This document shows, in pieces, positions 28,043 through 39,637 of a stretch of 64,000 nucleotides of DNA; the first letter of the stretch is position 1; every line of letters starts with the position of its first letter. The DNA is from Iodobacter fluviatilis (GTDB lineage: Bacteria; Pseudomonadota; Gammaproteobacteria; Burkholderiales; Chitinibacteraceae). The notes below the pieces were generated by a model. It did not search any database, was not told where the DNA came from, and saw nothing but the letters and a program-made list of their open reading frames with translations. Made by a program: the position numbers and the translations under genes. The stretch is taken from contig NZ_CP025781.1 in NCBI RefSeq assembly GCF_004194535.1, positions 2,666,001 to 2,730,000 of the forward strand. Reading direction: 5' to 3'.

Positions 28043-31000
28043 TTAGCGGCTATTGGCTTTGGGAGGGTGGCTTTCCCACATTTGTTTCCATTGCATAAAT
28101 TCAGTAGCAGGCATAGGGTGGCCAATCAGATAGCCTTGCACTTCATGGCAGCCAATGCTGGTCACTAAATTCCAGTCCGCTTGCGTTTCTACGCCTTCAG
28201 CAACAAGGTTTAGATTGAATTTTTGGCCCAAGTTAACGCTGTGCTCAAGAATGGTTTGAGCGGAGGGGTCTTGGGCGGCTCCACTAACAAAGGCTTTGTC
28301 TATTTTTAGCTCGGTAAATGGAATCTGAATCAGATGCTCCATGGTGGAAAACCCCGTACCAAAATCGTCTACAGACAAGCCAAATCCCATAATGCGTAAG
28401 CGGGTTAGAATATCTAGGCTCAGTACATAATCGTGCGAGAGCTGGGTCTCGGTAATTTCCAGCGTGATCAGCTCTGGGCTAATGCCACTGGCTTGGAGTA
28501 TTTCATTAAATAAATCTGGTAGCTCCAAGCGATGCAGGTTTCCCATGGATACATTGATGGATAAGTGAATCTGCTCGCCCTGATCTAGCCACTGTCTTAA
28601 TTGGAGGCTGGCGAGCTTAAATACACAGAGCGTGAATTCATCAATTAAGCCAAGCGCTTCGATAGCAGGGATAAACAATTGTGGGCCAAGTAGGCCGCGT
28701 TGAGGGTGCCGCCAACGCGCAAGGCTTTCGGCCCCTAGTACGCTGCGGTTACTGGTGGAGACCTTGGGTTGGAAATACAACTCCACCTCGCCATTCGCTA
28801 GGCCACGACGGAGCTCTTCTTCAAGCAGTTGCAGTTCTGGCTGGCGGCTTACGCTTGGTAACAAATCGTTTTTTACTGGGTTTTGCAGCAACATCTGAGC
28901 CAGTTGGTCTTTTTTGATGGGTTTGGTGAGTGTTCCACCTAGTTTTAGATTAAATGATTGGGCCAGCAGCACTACGGCTTTAAGTACTTGCTTATCCATC
29001 GCAGAAAGTATCGCGATATAGCCTTCATACTTAAGTAAGCCTAATTGCCGTAAAAAAGCGACTCCATCCATATCTGGCATTTGCAGATCGCAAAAAACCC
29101 AATCGGGCTGAGGCAGTTGAGCCAGTCTTTCTAAAGCGGCTTTGGCGCTTAAAAAAGGTAAAACTTGGGTGATGCCTGAATCATTTAAATGCTGCTCTAT
29201 CACTTCCAGCATAAAGGCATCATCGTCGACCAAAAAGATGCAAAGCGAAGATTGGGTAGTTAGTGTTGGGGCTTGCCAGCTAGGCAGTGAGCTTATATCT
29301 AGCAAGCCAACCTGTTGCAAATACTCACAGGCTTCATTGAAAAGTTGCTGTAGTTTTTTAATATGCTCACAACGCTCGGCAGTGCTGTTTTGATCGTTTA
29401 TTTTTTCCATTAAGGCCAGCTGATGACCAAGCAACATGGCCCCTATGGTGCGGGCGATTGATTTTAAGCGGTGGCATTCTGGGCCAATTGGCTGATTACT
29501 GCTGTGGGCTTGCCAGATGACGGCTATCCCTTCTTCAAACGATTGAGCAAATTTTTTACAATATTTACGCTGGCGATCGGGGTCATCGCCAAGCATGCTT
29601 TGCATTTCGGCAAGCTCTATTACACAGCTGGCGTGCTCTGTGATGTTCTCTGGCTCAGCTTGTGGCTTTTCGAGAAGGTCGGCGGGTTTAATTTCTGTCA
29701 TTGCTTTGGCTTGCGGATCCAGCCAGTAAGCTAAGGTTTGGTACAGCTTCTCTGCCTGTACCGGTTTACCGATAAAATCATTCATGCCCGCATCTAGGCA
29801 GTTTTGCCGGTATTCCCCAGAGACATTCGCGGTCATGGCAATGATGGGAACATGGTTGAATTTTGGGTTTTTTCTGAGGGCTTTGCTGGCGCTAATGCCA
29901 TCCATTTTGGGCATTTGCACATCCATTAAAATGGCATCAAAATGCCCTTCATTTGCCAGTTGTAGTGCTTTAATGCCATGGCTGGCGATAACGACCTCTG
30001 CGCCAACAATTTGTAATAGTTCTGCGCCAATTTGCTGATTAAAGGGGTGATCATCGGCCAGCAAAATGCGTTTCCCAGCCAGTAAATGCGGCTCCATACC
30101 TTGTTTATTAATATGCGGCGGTTGGATTAACGTTTGGATTTGCGGCAAGGTGAGGCTAAAAGTAAACTCGCTTCCCGAGCCTAGTTGACTCTGAACACTG
30201 ATTTCTCCATCCATCAGCAGCACGAGCTGGCTACTGATCGCTAACCCAAGGCCGGTGCCTCCATATTTACGGGTAATGGAGTTATCTGCCTGTTGAAAAG
30301 ACTGAAATAACTGCGCTTGTGCACTGAGCGAAATACCAATTCCAGTATCTTTAATGCTGAAAATAATCTGACTATCTGGGGCTTGGCTGATCGTTAGTGT
30401 GATTTTTCCATCTTCTGTAAATTTGATTGCATTGCTTAGCAAATTTATCAACACCTGTTTGATTCGCAGATCATCGCCTTGCAAATACAGTGGAACTGCG
30501 GCCCCAATGACAATATGGAGCTGTAGGCCTTTTTCTTCGACTTTTTGCTGGATTAACTCTCGAACATTATTGATCAGCTCAGGCAGTGAAAAATCATGAT
30601 GGCTAATTTCTAGCTTGCCCGCTTCAATTTTAGAGAAGTCCAAAATGTCGTTAATCAAATCAAGCAGGTGGTTAGCAGATAGGGTAATTTTGTGTAGGTA
30701 ATCCCCTTGCTTGGTATTTAAAGTGGTGAGTTGGGCTAAATGAGCCATGCCTAATACACTATTAAGTGGGGTGCGAATTTCATGGCTCATATTGGCTAGA
30801 AAAGCACTTTTTGCTTGATTGGCATCTTCCGCCCGTAGCTTGGCGGTTTCTAATTCTTGGGTACGTTCAATAACCCGCTGCTCTAAGGTGTTAGTTAATT
30901 GTAATAGGCTGGTTTCATACGCTAACCTATCCGTAATATTGCGTACCATTGCGGTGTAAATGGGGTTACCAAAATTCTCTAAGTAAGAAATCGACACTTC

Positions 31001-32917
31001 GATTGGAAACTCATTGCCATCGGCGCGTGTGCCCATCACTTGGCGAGCCGCGCTTCCCCCCATTTTTCTATGCCCTTCACCTTGGGCTCCAAATTGATGC
31101 ATTAATTCGCGGTGCTTAGCCACAAGCTTGATGGGGATGAGCACTTCAATAGGGCAACCCAGCATTTGTCTGGCTGGATAGCCAAACATGTTTTCTGCGG
31201 CTTGATTAAATAAAATGATATTGAATTCGGCATCGGTGTTGATAATGGCATCCATAGCCGAATCAATCATGCCTGCCAATTGGGCTTGGCTGGCTGACAG
31301 TGCATTTTCATTATCCTTGCGCTCGGTAATATCATGAACCGTGCCGAGGACTTGCAGCGGTAAGCCCTTATCATCCCGCGCCACCACCACTCCTCGTTCA
31401 ACGATCCATTTCCACTTTCCCTCTTTATTGCAAATCCGATATTCATGTCTGAAAAAGGGCGTTGAGCCTTGTAAATGCGCTTGTATATTGCTGATTACGC
31501 GAAGAAAATCGTCTGGGTGTACGCGGTTTTTCCACTCGTTGTAATGATTGCTGATTTCATCTTCGCTAAAACCCAGCATTTCTTTCCAGCGACGGCTGTA
31601 AAAAATCGTATCTGAGCTGAGATCCCAATCCCACAGCCCAGCGCCTGAGCCTTCAATTGCAAATTGCCAGCGGCTTTCGCTTGCTTTACGCTCGCTGATA
31701 TCCTGAATACTTACCGGCACAATCCGTGCTTCTTCTGCCGTAGAGGGAATCGGGTAGGAAAGCCGTGCCTGAAAGGCTTTGCCATGTAGGGTTTTTAAAT
31801 TGATTTCACTACGAAAAACGGTGTCACCACGCCAAAAAGCAAGAAGCTCCTGCCGTATCACTGCTAATGCATTCTCGCCAAATAAAGAGGAAAACCCCTC
31901 TATAAATTCTTCTTTGCTTTGACCATCAAACAAGACGAGCGTGGCGGGGTTGATATCAATGACGCGAATCATGCTGATCATATTGAGCAAGGCCGCAGGT
32001 GTTTGATCAAGGTAGGTGGCAAGATCGGTAATGCCTGCTTCGCGCAAAGTGGTGATATGGCTTAGCAGGGCGGTCATATCTTGGTTCCAGATCGATAGAT
32101 CGGCATTATCAAACAACTGCCGGTAGCGCTGGGCCCGTTCTTGTAATTCACTTTTTTGTTGATAAAGCTCGCTTAAATCAACCAGGGTAATGAGCAGCGC
32201 TTCACTTTGCTCAAAAGGAAAAACAGCGCGGCTAGCTGTTACGGTTTTATAGCTGCCATCTTTGCAGCAAATACGTAGCTCTAAGGTAGGAAATACCTCG
32301 TTTTTAGCCAGTTGAGTGGGATATTGGCTTTGTTCTATTACCCAATGCCGGTAATCAGGATCTGGATAAGCTTGTTTTAGCCAGTCTTCTAGTTTGGGCA
32401 CATCCGCTAAGCAATAGCCAAATGTGCGGCTAAAGGCGGGATTGAGATAAATGGCTTGGTGCTGAGTGTCGTAAATAATTTTGGGGATCGGCGAAGCTTT
32501 AATCAGAGTATAAAAAGTACCTGCATCTTGTTCTTCTAGATGGCTGGTATGGGGCAGCGTGAGATCTTCAACACTACCGATATAGCTAACTACTCCGCTT
32601 TGCTCGTCTATAAGTGGTTGCGCTTTTGAGCGAACATAGCGCTGATCTTGAGCTGAGGGCAAGATGCGAAAGCACATTTCAAAATGATCTTGAGTGCTGA
32701 GCGTTTTAAGCCATTGCTCTTGCACGGTATGACGATCATCGGGGTGGATTTTTTTTAACCAGCCTAAGCCCGTGCACTCTGCAGCAGAAAGCTGAAATAG
32801 CGCTTGAAGGGCTAAGTTAGTGTAACTGTATTGCCCGCTGGCTTCGCTGAGGTAAACGCAGCTGGGGAGCTGGTCAATCAGTTTTGCTTGGACAAGATCA
32901 GGTAAAGTGCTAGGCAT
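28043..32917 (-). CDS. Cytoplasmic hybrid kinase with multiple PAS, REC, Hpt, second REC and EAL domains
   Basis: 1624 residues, no membrane helices. Roughly five PAS-type domains fill residues 1-690 (e.g. [36 protein letters not shown]). HisKA ([19 protein letters not shown]) and the ATPase ([12 protein letters not shown]) are near 720-950, a receiver ([23 protein letters not shown]) near 970-1090, Hpt ([12 protein letters not shown]) near 1170, a second receiver ([23 protein letters not shown]) near 1260-1375 and an EAL domain at 1385-1620. The EAL signature is ESL, but the other catalytic positions remain ([37 protein letters not shown]). It probably hydrolyses or binds c-di-GMP under phosphorelay control. 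First gene of the operon. Confidence 0.92.
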   Translation of the reverse strand: MPSTLPDLVQAKLIDQLPSCVYLSEASGQYSYTNLALQALFQLSAAECTGLGWLKKIHPDDRHTVQEQWLKTLSTQDHFEMCFRILPSAQDQRYVRSKAQPLIDEQSGVVSYIGSVEDLTLPHTSHLEEQDAGTFYTLIKASPIPKIIYDTQHQAIYLNPAFSRTFGYCLADVPKLEDWLKQAYPDPDYRHWVIEQSQYPTQLAKNEVFPTLELRICCKDGSYKTVTASRAVFPFEQSEALLITLVDLSELYQQKSELQERAQRYRQLFDNADLSIWNQDMTALLSHITTLREAGITDLATYLDQTPAALLNMISMIRVIDINPATLVLFDGQSKEEFIEGFSSLFGENALAVIRQELLAFWRGDTVFRSEINLKTLHGKAFQARLSYPIPSTAEEARIVPVSIQDISERKASESRWQFAIEGSGAGLWDWDLSSDTIFYSRRWKEMLGFSEDEISNHYNEWKNRVHPDDFLRVISNIQAHLQGSTPFFRHEYRICNKEGKWKWIVERGVVVARDDKGLPLQVLGTVHDITERKDNENALSASQAQLAGMIDSAMDAIINTDAEFNIILFNQAAENMFGYPARQMLGCPIEVLIPIKLVAKHRELMHQFGAQGEGHRKMGGSAARQVMGTRADGNEFPIEVSISYLENFGNPIYTAMVRNITDRLAYETSLLQLTNTLEQRVIERTQELETAKLRAEDANQAKSAFLANMSHEIRTPLNSVLGMAHLAQLTTLNTKQGDYLHKITLSANHLLDLINDILDFSKIEAGKLEISHHDFSLPELINNVRELIQQKVEEKGLQLHIVIGAAVPLYLQGDDLRIKQVLINLLSNAIKFTEDGKITLTISQAPDSQIIFSIKDTGIGISLSAQAQLFQSFQQADNSITRKYGGTGLGLAISSQLVLLMDGEISVQSQLGSGSEFTFSLTLPQIQTLIQPPHINKQGMEPHLLAGKRILLADDHPFNQQIGAELLQIVGAEVVIASHGIKALQLANEGHFDAILMDVQMPKMDGISASKALRKNPKFNHVPIIAMTANVSGEYRQNCLDAGMNDFIGKPVQAEKLYQTLAYWLDPQAKAMTEIKPADLLEKPQAEPENITEHASCVIELAEMQSMLGDDPDRQRKYCKKFAQSFEEGIAVIWQAHSSNQPIGPECHRLKSIARTIGAMLLGHQLALMEKINDQNSTAERCEHIKKLQQLFNEACEYLQQVGLLDISSLPSWQAPTLTTQSSLCIFLVDDDAFMLEVIEQHLNDSGITQVLPFLSAKAALERLAQLPQPDWVFCDLQMPDMDGVAFLRQLGLLKYEGYIAILSAMDKQVLKAVVLLAQSFNLKLGGTLTKPIKKDQLAQMLLQNPVKNDLLPSVSRQPELQLLEEELRRGLANGEVELYFQPKVSTSNRSVLGAESLARWRHPQRGLLGPQLFIPAIEALGLIDEFTLCVFKLASLQLRQWLDQGEQIHLSINVSMGNLHRLELPDLFNEILQASGISPELITLEITETQLSHDYVLSLDILTRLRIMGFGLSVDDFGTGFSTMEHLIQIPFTELKIDKAFVSGAAQDPSAQTILEHSVNLGQKFNLNLVAEGVETQADWNLVTSIGCHEVQGYLIGHPMPATEFMQWKQMWESHPPKANSR

Positions 32918-33090
32918 GAAGCAAGGCCCTCTCTGCGATACTTTTTATTCCTTCTCCTAGCTTAGGTTAGTCTTGGCAAGCGTCAAGCTAATTGTAATTT
33001 TTAAACGTGTATATTCTTTTTATTTTATTGTTTTTTATAAAAAATAAAGAAAGTTTTAAGTAATTTTTTGAAATTAAATGCTTGTTCTCT

Positions 33091-33142
33091 AGTATCTGTT
33101 GACGTTTTATTCGCAATTGTGAATGAAACGTTAACAGACACT
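33091..33142. mobile_element. Deletion derivative of the CTAG-target MITE (ends only)
   Basis: Only the two terminal repeats remain (AGTATCTGTTGACGTTTTAT and GAATGAAACGTTAACAGACA), separated by 8 bases and flanked by CTAG at 33089-33092 and 33141-33144. It would fold as a near-perfect hairpin upstream of the kinase operon and beyond the lpdA terminator. Confidence 0.85.
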
Positions 33143-33155
33143 AGTTGTGGGGCAT

Positions 33156-33183
33156 AAAAAAACCCAGCAAGCTGGGTTTTTTT
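33156..33183. terminator. Intrinsic terminator of the pyruvate dehydrogenase operon
   Basis: A perfect stem AAAAAAACCCAGC / GCTGGGTTTTTTT with a 2-base loop, 13 bp beyond the lpdA stop. Leftward transcripts end in a T run. Confidence 0.92.
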
Positions 33184-33195
33184 ACAGAAGAAGTG

Positions 33196-34965
33196 TTATT
33201 TCTTTTTTTGCGGAGGTAGATCTGTACATACGCCTTTGAATACTTCGGCGGCCATACCAATCGATTCGCCCATGGTTGGGTGAGGATGGATGGTTTTGCC
33301 GATATCCACGGCATCGCAACCCATTTCGATCGCTAGGCAGATTTCACCGATCATATCGCCAGCGTGCGGGCCAACAATCGCGCCGCCGATGATTTGCTTG
33401 GTGTCTTGATCAAAGATCAATTTGGTAAAGCCTTCGTCACGGCCATTGGCAATGGCACGGCCAGATGCGGCCCATGGGAATACGCCTTTACCGTAGTTGA
33501 TACCGTTTTTCTTGGCTTCATCTTCGGTAACACCCACCCAGGCGACTTCTGGATCGGTATAAGCCACGCCAGGAATTACGCGGGCATCAAAGAAGGCTTT
33601 ATGATCGGCTGCGTTTTCAGCGGCAACGTGCGCTTCGTGTACGGCTTTGTGCGCCAGCATAGGCTGGCCAACTAAATCGCCAATCGCAAAAATATGCGGC
33701 ACATTGGTGCGCATTTGATTGTCGACAGGGATAAAGCCGCGATCAGTGACGATCACACCGGCGTTTTCTGCGCCAACTTTGCCGCCGTTAGGCACACGGC
33801 CGGTAGCGTGGAGTACGAGGTCGTAGCATTGCGGCTCTTTTGGGGCGTTTTCGCCTTCAAAAGTGGCCCAAATACCATCTTCTTTAGCCTCTAGTGCGAC
33901 GGTTTTGGTCTTGAGCATGATGTTGTCAAAGCGATGGGAATTCCATTTTTCCCATACTTTAACCAAGTCGCGATCAGCACCTTGCATCAGGCCGTCGAGC
34001 ATTTCTACCACATCAAGGCGTGCGCCCAGTGTGGAGTAAACCGTGCCCATTTCTAGGCCAATAATCCCGCCACCCAAAATCAGCATGCGTTTTGGCACTG
34101 ATTTGAGCTCCAGCGCGCCAGTTGAATCAACCACGCGTGGATCGTTCGGCACGAAAGGCAGCTTAAATACTGAAGAGCCAGCGGCAATAATCGCTTTCTG
34201 GAACTTGATGATTTTGGTCTCGCCAGTGACTTCTTTGCCATCACCCGAAGTGATTTGCACTTCCATATGGTGAGGATCAATAAAGCGCGCTATACCACGT
34301 ACAAACTCAACTTTGCGCGCCTTGGCCATACCGGCTAAGCCCGTAGTTAGCTTACCAATGACTTTTTCTTTAAAGCCACGTAACGCGTCGATATCGATCT
34401 CTGGCTCGCCAAATTTAATCCCGTTGGCCGCTAGGTGTTTCACTTCGTCAATCACCGCCGCATTGTGTAGCAAGGCTTTAGAAGGAATACAACCGACGTT
34501 TAAACACACACCGCCCAGCTTAGAAAAACGCTCAACGACGATGGTTTTCATGCCAAGATCAGCAGCACGGAAAGCGGCGGAGTAGCCACCGGGGCCACCA
34601 CCGAGTACCACCATTTCGCATTCATAGTCGGCAGCGCCGCTGTGGCTGCCAGCGACGGGGGCGGCTTGTAGTGCTGGGGCAGGAGCTGCTGAGCTTGGTG
34701 CTGGAGTAGCGGTTGCCGTTGCGGCTACTTCTAAAATCACCAGCAGGCTACCTTCAGAAACTTTACCGCCAACTGCAACTTTGACTTCTTTTACTACGCC
34801 AGCATGGGTGGAAGGCACTTCCATCGTCGCTTTATCGGTTTCTAGCGCAATCAAAGATTCTTCAACGGCCACCGTGTCGCCGACTTTAACGAAGACTTCG
34901 ATGATATCCACATTGTCATGGCCACCGATATCGGGGACTTTAATTTCGATTAGATTGCTCATCAT
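33196..34965 (-). CDS. lpdA: Dihydrolipoyl dehydrogenase (E3) with N-terminal lipoyl domain
   Basis: 589 residues, longer than ordinary E3 (about 470) because residues 1-80 form a lipoyl domain with its target Lys in [11 protein letters not shown], then an Ala/Pro linker. The E3 body has FAD loop [19 protein letters not shown], redox disulfide [16 protein letters not shown] loop [12 protein letters not shown] and active-site HPHPTMGES. It reoxidises dihydrolipoamide of the pyruvate dehydrogenase complex with NAD+. Neisseria E3 proteins have the same added domain. It is last gene of aceE-aceF-lpdA. Two adjacent ATGs (34965, 34962) could start it. Confidence 0.95.
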   Translation of the reverse strand: MMSNLIEIKVPDIGGHDNVDIIEVFVKVGDTVAVEESLIALETDKATMEVPSTHAGVVKEVKVAVGGKVSEGSLLVILEVAATATATPAPSSAAPAPALQAAPVAGSHSGAADYECEMVVLGGGPGGYSAAFRAADLGMKTIVVERFSKLGGVCLNVGCIPSKALLHNAAVIDEVKHLAANGIKFGEPEIDIDALRGFKEKVIGKLTTGLAGMAKARKVEFVRGIARFIDPHHMEVQITSGDGKEVTGETKIIKFQKAIIAAGSSVFKLPFVPNDPRVVDSTGALELKSVPKRMLILGGGIIGLEMGTVYSTLGARLDVVEMLDGLMQGADRDLVKVWEKWNSHRFDNIMLKTKTVALEAKEDGIWATFEGENAPKEPQCYDLVLHATGRVPNGGKVGAENAGVIVTDRGFIPVDNQMRTNVPHIFAIGDLVGQPMLAHKAVHEAHVAAENAADHKAFFDARVIPGVAYTDPEVAWVGVTEDEAKKNGINYGKGVFPWAASGRAIANGRDEGFTKLIFDQDTKQIIGGAIVGPHAGDMIGEICLAIEMGCDAVDIGKTIHPHPTMGESIGMAAEVFKGVCTDLPPQKKK

Positions 34966-35007
34966 TTATTCCATTTGATCTGTGCAAGGGGCTGAACGTC
35001 TAAAAAT

Positions 35008-35115
35008 TCTGTAGACACAGAGTACACAGAGCTTAAAAGCAGAACACGGAGAAAACCTTAATCTTTGTTTTTCTCTGTGTGCTCTGTGTTCTTATTTTTT
35101 CTCTGTGTCTACAGA
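35008..35115 (+). repeat. Short inverted-end repeat (TCTGTAGACACAGAG family), copy 2
   Basis: 108 bp with perfect inverted 15-base ends (35008-35022 and 35101-35115). The interior repeats CTCTGTGTGCTCTGTG-like runs. It lies in the aceF-lpdA gap of an apparent operon, as copy 1 lies between frmA and fghA, so in both cases it falls inside a likely mRNA. Confidence 0.85.
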
Positions 35116-35126
35116 TCTTTGTCTGC

Positions 35127-36755
35127 TTACAACACCAAGCGGCGGATGTCGCTTAGGAGCTTGCCGAGTTGCACGGTGAAGCGGCCAGCCATTGCGCCGT
35201 CGATTACGCGGTGATCGAAGGACAGCGACAATGGGCACATCAGGCGAGGCACAAATTCTTGGCCATTCCAGATCGGCTTAACTTGGGATTTGCACACACC
35301 AAGAATCGCCACCTCAGGCGCGTTGACAATAGGCGTAAAGCTGGTGCCACCAATGCCGCCAAGGCTAGAAATGGTAAAGGTTGCGCCTTGCATATCGGTT
35401 GGCTTGAGTTTCCCTTCACGCGCTAAGGCGGAAAGGTCGGTCAATTCTTTGGCGATTTGCTTCAGGCCTTTTTGGTCGACATTTTTAATAACAGGTACAA
35501 CCAAGCCATTTGGCGTGTCAGCTGCAAAGCCGATGTTGTAATACTGTTTTAAGATCAAATTGTCGCCATCGAGGCTGGCGTTGACGGTAGGGAAAGCTTT
35601 AAGCGCTTCAGCCGCGGCTTTAATAATAAAGGCCAGTGGCGAGAGCTTCATGCCGCTCTTTTCCCACTCTTTACCGATGGATTTGCGGAATTCTTCCAGC
35701 TCGGTGATATCGCATTCGTCGTTAAACGTCACATGCGGAATCACCACCCAGTTGCGGTGCAGATTAGCGCCAGATAGCTTCTGGATGCGGCTTAAAGGCT
35801 TGGTTTCGATTGGGCCAAACTTGGCAAAATCAACTTTTGGCCAAGGCAATAGATCAAGGCCAGAGCCTGTACCTGTTGATGCGGGCGCATTTGGCGCTGC
35901 AGCTTGGCCGCTCATGATGGATTTCACATAAGCTTGTACATCGCCATGCAAGATACGGCCCTTAGGCCCAGTGCCGGTGATGCGGCCCAGATCAACGCCC
36001 AATTCACGCGCAAAGCTGCGAATCGAAGGCGATGCATGGGATTTTTTGAAGCTGGCTTCGTCAACTGTACGCGCTGCTGCTGCCGGAGCTGCAACGGGAC
36101 CAGGCGCTGCAACTGGAGTCGGAGCCGCCACGCTAGCAGATGCAGCCACAGGTGCTGCGGCAGCTGATGAAGCAGTGCCTTTCAGTACCAGAATCAAGCC
36201 ACCTTCGCTGATTTTGTCGCCTACTTTGAGCGTGATGCTTTCAACCACACCCGCTTCAGGGGACGGTACTTCCATCGAGGCTTTGTCGGTTTCTAGCGTG
36301 ATCAGTGATTGTTCTTTCTCAACCACATCGCCGACTTTTACAAACACTTCAATCACATCAACTGCATCGTGGCCACCGATATCCGGTACGCGCACTTCGA
36401 TGCTGCTGGCAACGCTGGCTACGGGAGCCGCAGCCGGTGCTGGAGCAGCTACAGGAGCAGGCGCAGGCGCAGCTGCAACGGTAGCCGCAGCAGGTGCAGC
36501 TGCACTGGCGGTATCTGCAGCTTCTAGCAGTAAAACAATGCTGCCTTCAGACGCTTTATCGCCAATTTTAATCTTCATTTCTTTTACTACACCGGCGTGG
36601 GTCGATGGCACTTCCATCGTTGCCTTGTCGGTTTCGAGTGTAATCAGTGATTGCTCTACTTCAATGGTATCGCCAACTTTTACAAAAACCTCGATCACTT
36701 CAACGCCCTCGTGGCCGCCGATGTCGGGGATTTTTACTTCAATCAATGTGCTCAT
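35127..36755 (-). CDS. aceF: Pyruvate dehydrogenase dihydrolipoyllysine acetyltransferase (E2)
   Basis: 542 residues. Two lipoyl domains (about 1-80 and 118-195), each with [11 protein letters not shown] or [11 protein letters not shown] as lipoylation site, are joined by Ala/Pro/Val-rich flexible linkers. A peripheral subunit-binding domain ([19 protein letters not shown]) follows near 245-285. The catalytic acetyltransferase core ends with [15 protein letters not shown], the DHRxxDG active site. It forms the core of the complex and moves acetyl groups to CoA. It lies between aceE and lpdA, with about 100 bp between aceE and aceF. Confidence 0.96.
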   Translation of the reverse strand: MSTLIEVKIPDIGGHEGVEVIEVFVKVGDTIEVEQSLITLETDKATMEVPSTHAGVVKEMKIKIGDKASEGSIVLLLEAADTASAAAPAAATVAAAPAPAPVAAPAPAAAPVASVASSIEVRVPDIGGHDAVDVIEVFVKVGDVVEKEQSLITLETDKASMEVPSPEAGVVESITLKVGDKISEGGLILVLKGTASSAAAAPVAASASVAAPTPVAAPGPVAAPAAAARTVDEASFKKSHASPSIRSFARELGVDLGRITGTGPKGRILHGDVQAYVKSIMSGQAAAPNAPASTGTGSGLDLLPWPKVDFAKFGPIETKPLSRIQKLSGANLHRNWVVIPHVTFNDECDITELEEFRKSIGKEWEKSGMKLSPLAFIIKAAAEALKAFPTVNASLDGDNLILKQYYNIGFAADTPNGLVVPVIKNVDQKGLKQIAKELTDLSALAREGKLKPTDMQGATFTISSLGGIGGTSFTPIVNAPEVAILGVCKSQVKPIWNGQEFVPRLMCPLSLSFDHRVIDGAMAGRFTVQLGKLLSDIRRLVL

Positions 36756-36855
36756 ATATACGAATCCTGTGAGGGGTATGGAGTGAGAGGGGAGAAGGGA
36801 CGAATCCCTTCTCCTTGTCTTTTAAGCGTGCTGCTTAAGACAAAGTCTCACTGCT

Positions 36856-39513
36856 TTACACGGTCCAAGGCGCTGGGCGGTTGGCAATGCCGTACTTTTC
36901 GATGGCCTCTGCTACTTTCGCAGCAGGAATTTTACCTTCGTCAGCCAGTGCTTTCAGTGCAGCAACCGCAACGTGGTAGCGATCCACTTCAAAGAAGCTA
37001 CGCAATGCTTTGCGTGAGTCGGAGCGGCCATAGCCGTCACAACCCAGCACTACGTATTTAGCAGGAACGTATTCACGAACTTGATCTGCAAAGGCGCGTT
37101 TGTAATCGGTTGCCGCAATCACAGGCCCTGTACGACCAGTCAAGCATTCAGTTACATAAGGCACTTGCTGCGCTGCCATTGGGTTGAGCATATTGTGACG
37201 CTCAACCGCCATACCATCACGGCGCAATTCGTTAAAGCTTGGGCAAGACCAGATATCTGCATCCACGCCGAAATCGGCTTTCAGTAAGTCTGCCGCAGCG
37301 ATTACTTCACGGAAGATCGTTCCTGAGCCCATTAGCTGCACTTTCAGTGCAGTATCTTTATTACCTTCTTGGAACATATACATGCCGCGCAGGATGCTGG
37401 CTTCTGAGCCTTCTGGCATAGCTGGGTGGCTGTAGTTTTCATTCATTACTGATAAGTAGTAATAGATGTTCTCTTGGTTTTGATACATGCGGCGCATACC
37501 GTCTTGCACAATCACCGCCAGCTCGTAAGCGAAGGTTGGATCGTAAGACACGCAGTTCGGGATAAACTCAGCAAACAGATGGCCGTGGCCGTCTTGGTGC
37601 TGCAAGCCTTCGCCGTTCAGCGTAGTGCGGCCAGCCGTACCACCAACCAAGAAGCCGCGAGCGCGTAAATCGCCCGCTGCCCATGCCAAGTCGCCAATAC
37701 GTTGGAAACCAAACATCGAGTAGTAGATGTAGAACGGAATCATGGTGACGCCGTGGTTGGCGTAGGACGTTGCCGCAGCAATCCAATCGCTCATCGCACC
37801 GGCTTCGTTAATCCCTTCCTGCAATACCTGGCCAGTCTTGGACTCTTTGTAGAACATTAGTTGGTCTGCATCTTGTGGCTCGTACAACTGACCCACGTGT
37901 GACCAAATACCCAGCTGGCGGAACATGCCTTCCATACCAAAGGTGCGCGATTCATCCGGCACGATAGGCACGATGCGGTTACCGATTTTTTTGTCTTTAA
38001 CCAAGGTGTTCAAGATGCGAACAAAGGCCATGGTGGTGGACATTTCACGCTCACCGCTGCTGCCCAATAAGCCTTGCAATGCGTCTAAACTAGGTACTTC
38101 TAGAGGCTCGTCGATTGGCTTTCTGGATGGCACAAAGCCGCCAAGTGCCGAACGGCGCTCGTGCATATGCTTCAGCTCTTGGCTGTCGTCAGCAGGGCGG
38201 TAAAATTTGCAAGCAATCGCTTCTTCGTCGGTTAGCGGGATATTAAAGCGATCACGCAGGTAAAGCAGATCGGTATCGGACAACTTTTTGGTGTTGTGCG
38301 CTACGTTTTGCGATTCGCCTGCCGCGCCTACGCCAAAGCCTTTCACTGTTTTAACCAGCAACAGTGTCGGTTGATTTTTGTGCTCAGAAGCCGCTTTATA
38401 AGCTGCGTACACTTTATAAAGATCGTTACCACCGCGAGTCAGACGCCAGATATCGTCATCTGACATCGCCGCAACCAAGTCGAGCAATTCTGGGTAAGCA
38501 CCAAAGAAGTGTTCGCGTACATAAGCGCCGTTTTTGGATTTGTAAGTCTGGTATTCACCATCGACTACTTCCATCATGCGTTTTTGCAGCAGGCCTTTTT
38601 TGTCCTGAGCAAGGATGGCATCCCAGCCTGTGCCCCAGACAACTTTAATCACATTCCAGCCCGAGCCACGGAAATCGCCTTCCAGTTCTTGAATAATTTT
38701 GCCGTTACCGCGTACAGGGCCATCAAGGCGCTGCAAGTTGCAGTTAATCACAAAGATCAGATTGTCGAGCTTTTCACGGCCAGCTAGGGAAATCGCGCCC
38801 AGAGATTCTGGCTCGTCCATCTCGCCATCGCCGCAGAAGCACCAAACTTTACGATCGCCTTTTTGCTTAAAGCCACGATCGTCCAGGTATTTCATAAAGC
38901 GGGCTTGGTAAATGGCCATCAGCGGGCCAAGACCCATCGATACCGTTGGGAACTGCCAGAAATCAGGCATCAGCCAAGGGTGTGGATAGGACGACAAACC
39001 ACCGCCTTCTACTTCACGGCGGAATTTATTCAGTTGGTCTTCAGTAATGCGGCCTTCAAGGAAAGCCCGTGCATAAACGCCAGGTGCAGAGTGGCCTTGG
39101 AAGTAAACTAAGTCGCCGCCGTGGTTTTCTGAAGGCGCGTGCCAGAAGTGGTTCCAGCCGATATCGTATAAAGTGGCTGCGGAGGCGAATGAAGAAATAT
39201 GGCCGCCTGGCTCTGCTTCGTCGCGATTGGCTTTAACCACCATCGCCGCTGCATTCCAGCGGGTATAGGCCAGAATACGTTCTTCCAGATTAGGCTTACC
39301 TGGGTGCTTGGCTTGCAGGTGTGCTGGGATCGTATTGATATAAGCTGTAGTAGCGGTATACGGAATATTGACGCCATCTTGGCGCGCATGATCAACAAGC
39401 TTTTCAACCAGGAAATGAGCGCGCTCTGCGCCTTCTTTTTCGAGGACGCTATCGAGTGACTCTAGCCATTCTTGCGTTTCTTGGGGATCGAGGTCATGAA
39501 GCTGCTCTGCCAT
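36856..39513 (-). CDS. aceE: Pyruvate dehydrogenase E1 component (homodimeric)
   Basis: 885 residues, the usual length of the single-chain E1. The thiamine diphosphate motif is present (FCGDGEMDEPESLGAISLAG, ending in VINCNLQRLDGPVRGN). Other conserved segments are GHSAPGVYARAFLEGR, GTAGRTTLNGEGLQHQDGH and GCDGYGRSDSRKALR. It decarboxylates pyruvate and transfers the acetyl group to lipoyl-E2. First gene of the operon; the 124-bp gap back to pgi should hold its promoter. It fits downstream of the Entner-Doudoroff genes, which supply pyruvate. Confidence 0.97.
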   Translation of the reverse strand: MAEQLHDLDPQETQEWLESLDSVLEKEGAERAHFLVEKLVDHARQDGVNIPYTATTAYINTIPAHLQAKHPGKPNLEERILAYTRWNAAAMVVKANRDEAEPGGHISSFASAATLYDIGWNHFWHAPSENHGGDLVYFQGHSAPGVYARAFLEGRITEDQLNKFRREVEGGGLSSYPHPWLMPDFWQFPTVSMGLGPLMAIYQARFMKYLDDRGFKQKGDRKVWCFCGDGEMDEPESLGAISLAGREKLDNLIFVINCNLQRLDGPVRGNGKIIQELEGDFRGSGWNVIKVVWGTGWDAILAQDKKGLLQKRMMEVVDGEYQTYKSKNGAYVREHFFGAYPELLDLVAAMSDDDIWRLTRGGNDLYKVYAAYKAASEHKNQPTLLLVKTVKGFGVGAAGESQNVAHNTKKLSDTDLLYLRDRFNIPLTDEEAIACKFYRPADDSQELKHMHERRSALGGFVPSRKPIDEPLEVPSLDALQGLLGSSGEREMSTTMAFVRILNTLVKDKKIGNRIVPIVPDESRTFGMEGMFRQLGIWSHVGQLYEPQDADQLMFYKESKTGQVLQEGINEAGAMSDWIAAATSYANHGVTMIPFYIYYSMFGFQRIGDLAWAAGDLRARGFLVGGTAGRTTLNGEGLQHQDGHGHLFAEFIPNCVSYDPTFAYELAVIVQDGMRRMYQNQENIYYYLSVMNENYSHPAMPEGSEASILRGMYMFQEGNKDTALKVQLMGSGTIFREVIAAADLLKADFGVDADIWSCPSFNELRRDGMAVERHNMLNPMAAQQVPYVTECLTGRTGPVIAATDYKRAFADQVREYVPAKYVVLGCDGYGRSDSRKALRSFFEVDRYHVAVAALKALADEGKIPAAKVAEAIEKYGIANRPAPWTV

Positions 39514-39637
39514 TGGTCTCTCTACCTTGTGAGTGGGTTAATTCTCCGCAGATTTTGCTGCGGAGGCTGACGGGTTGTGTGGACCTGCCAGCTTTAAAAG
39601 GGCTGCATTGTAATAGCCATATAAAAATACATCCCGT

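Noticed and set aside
39514-39637. Possible HexR site upstream of aceE (TTGTAATAGCC near 39610)
   Set aside because: Only one half of the palindrome is present.
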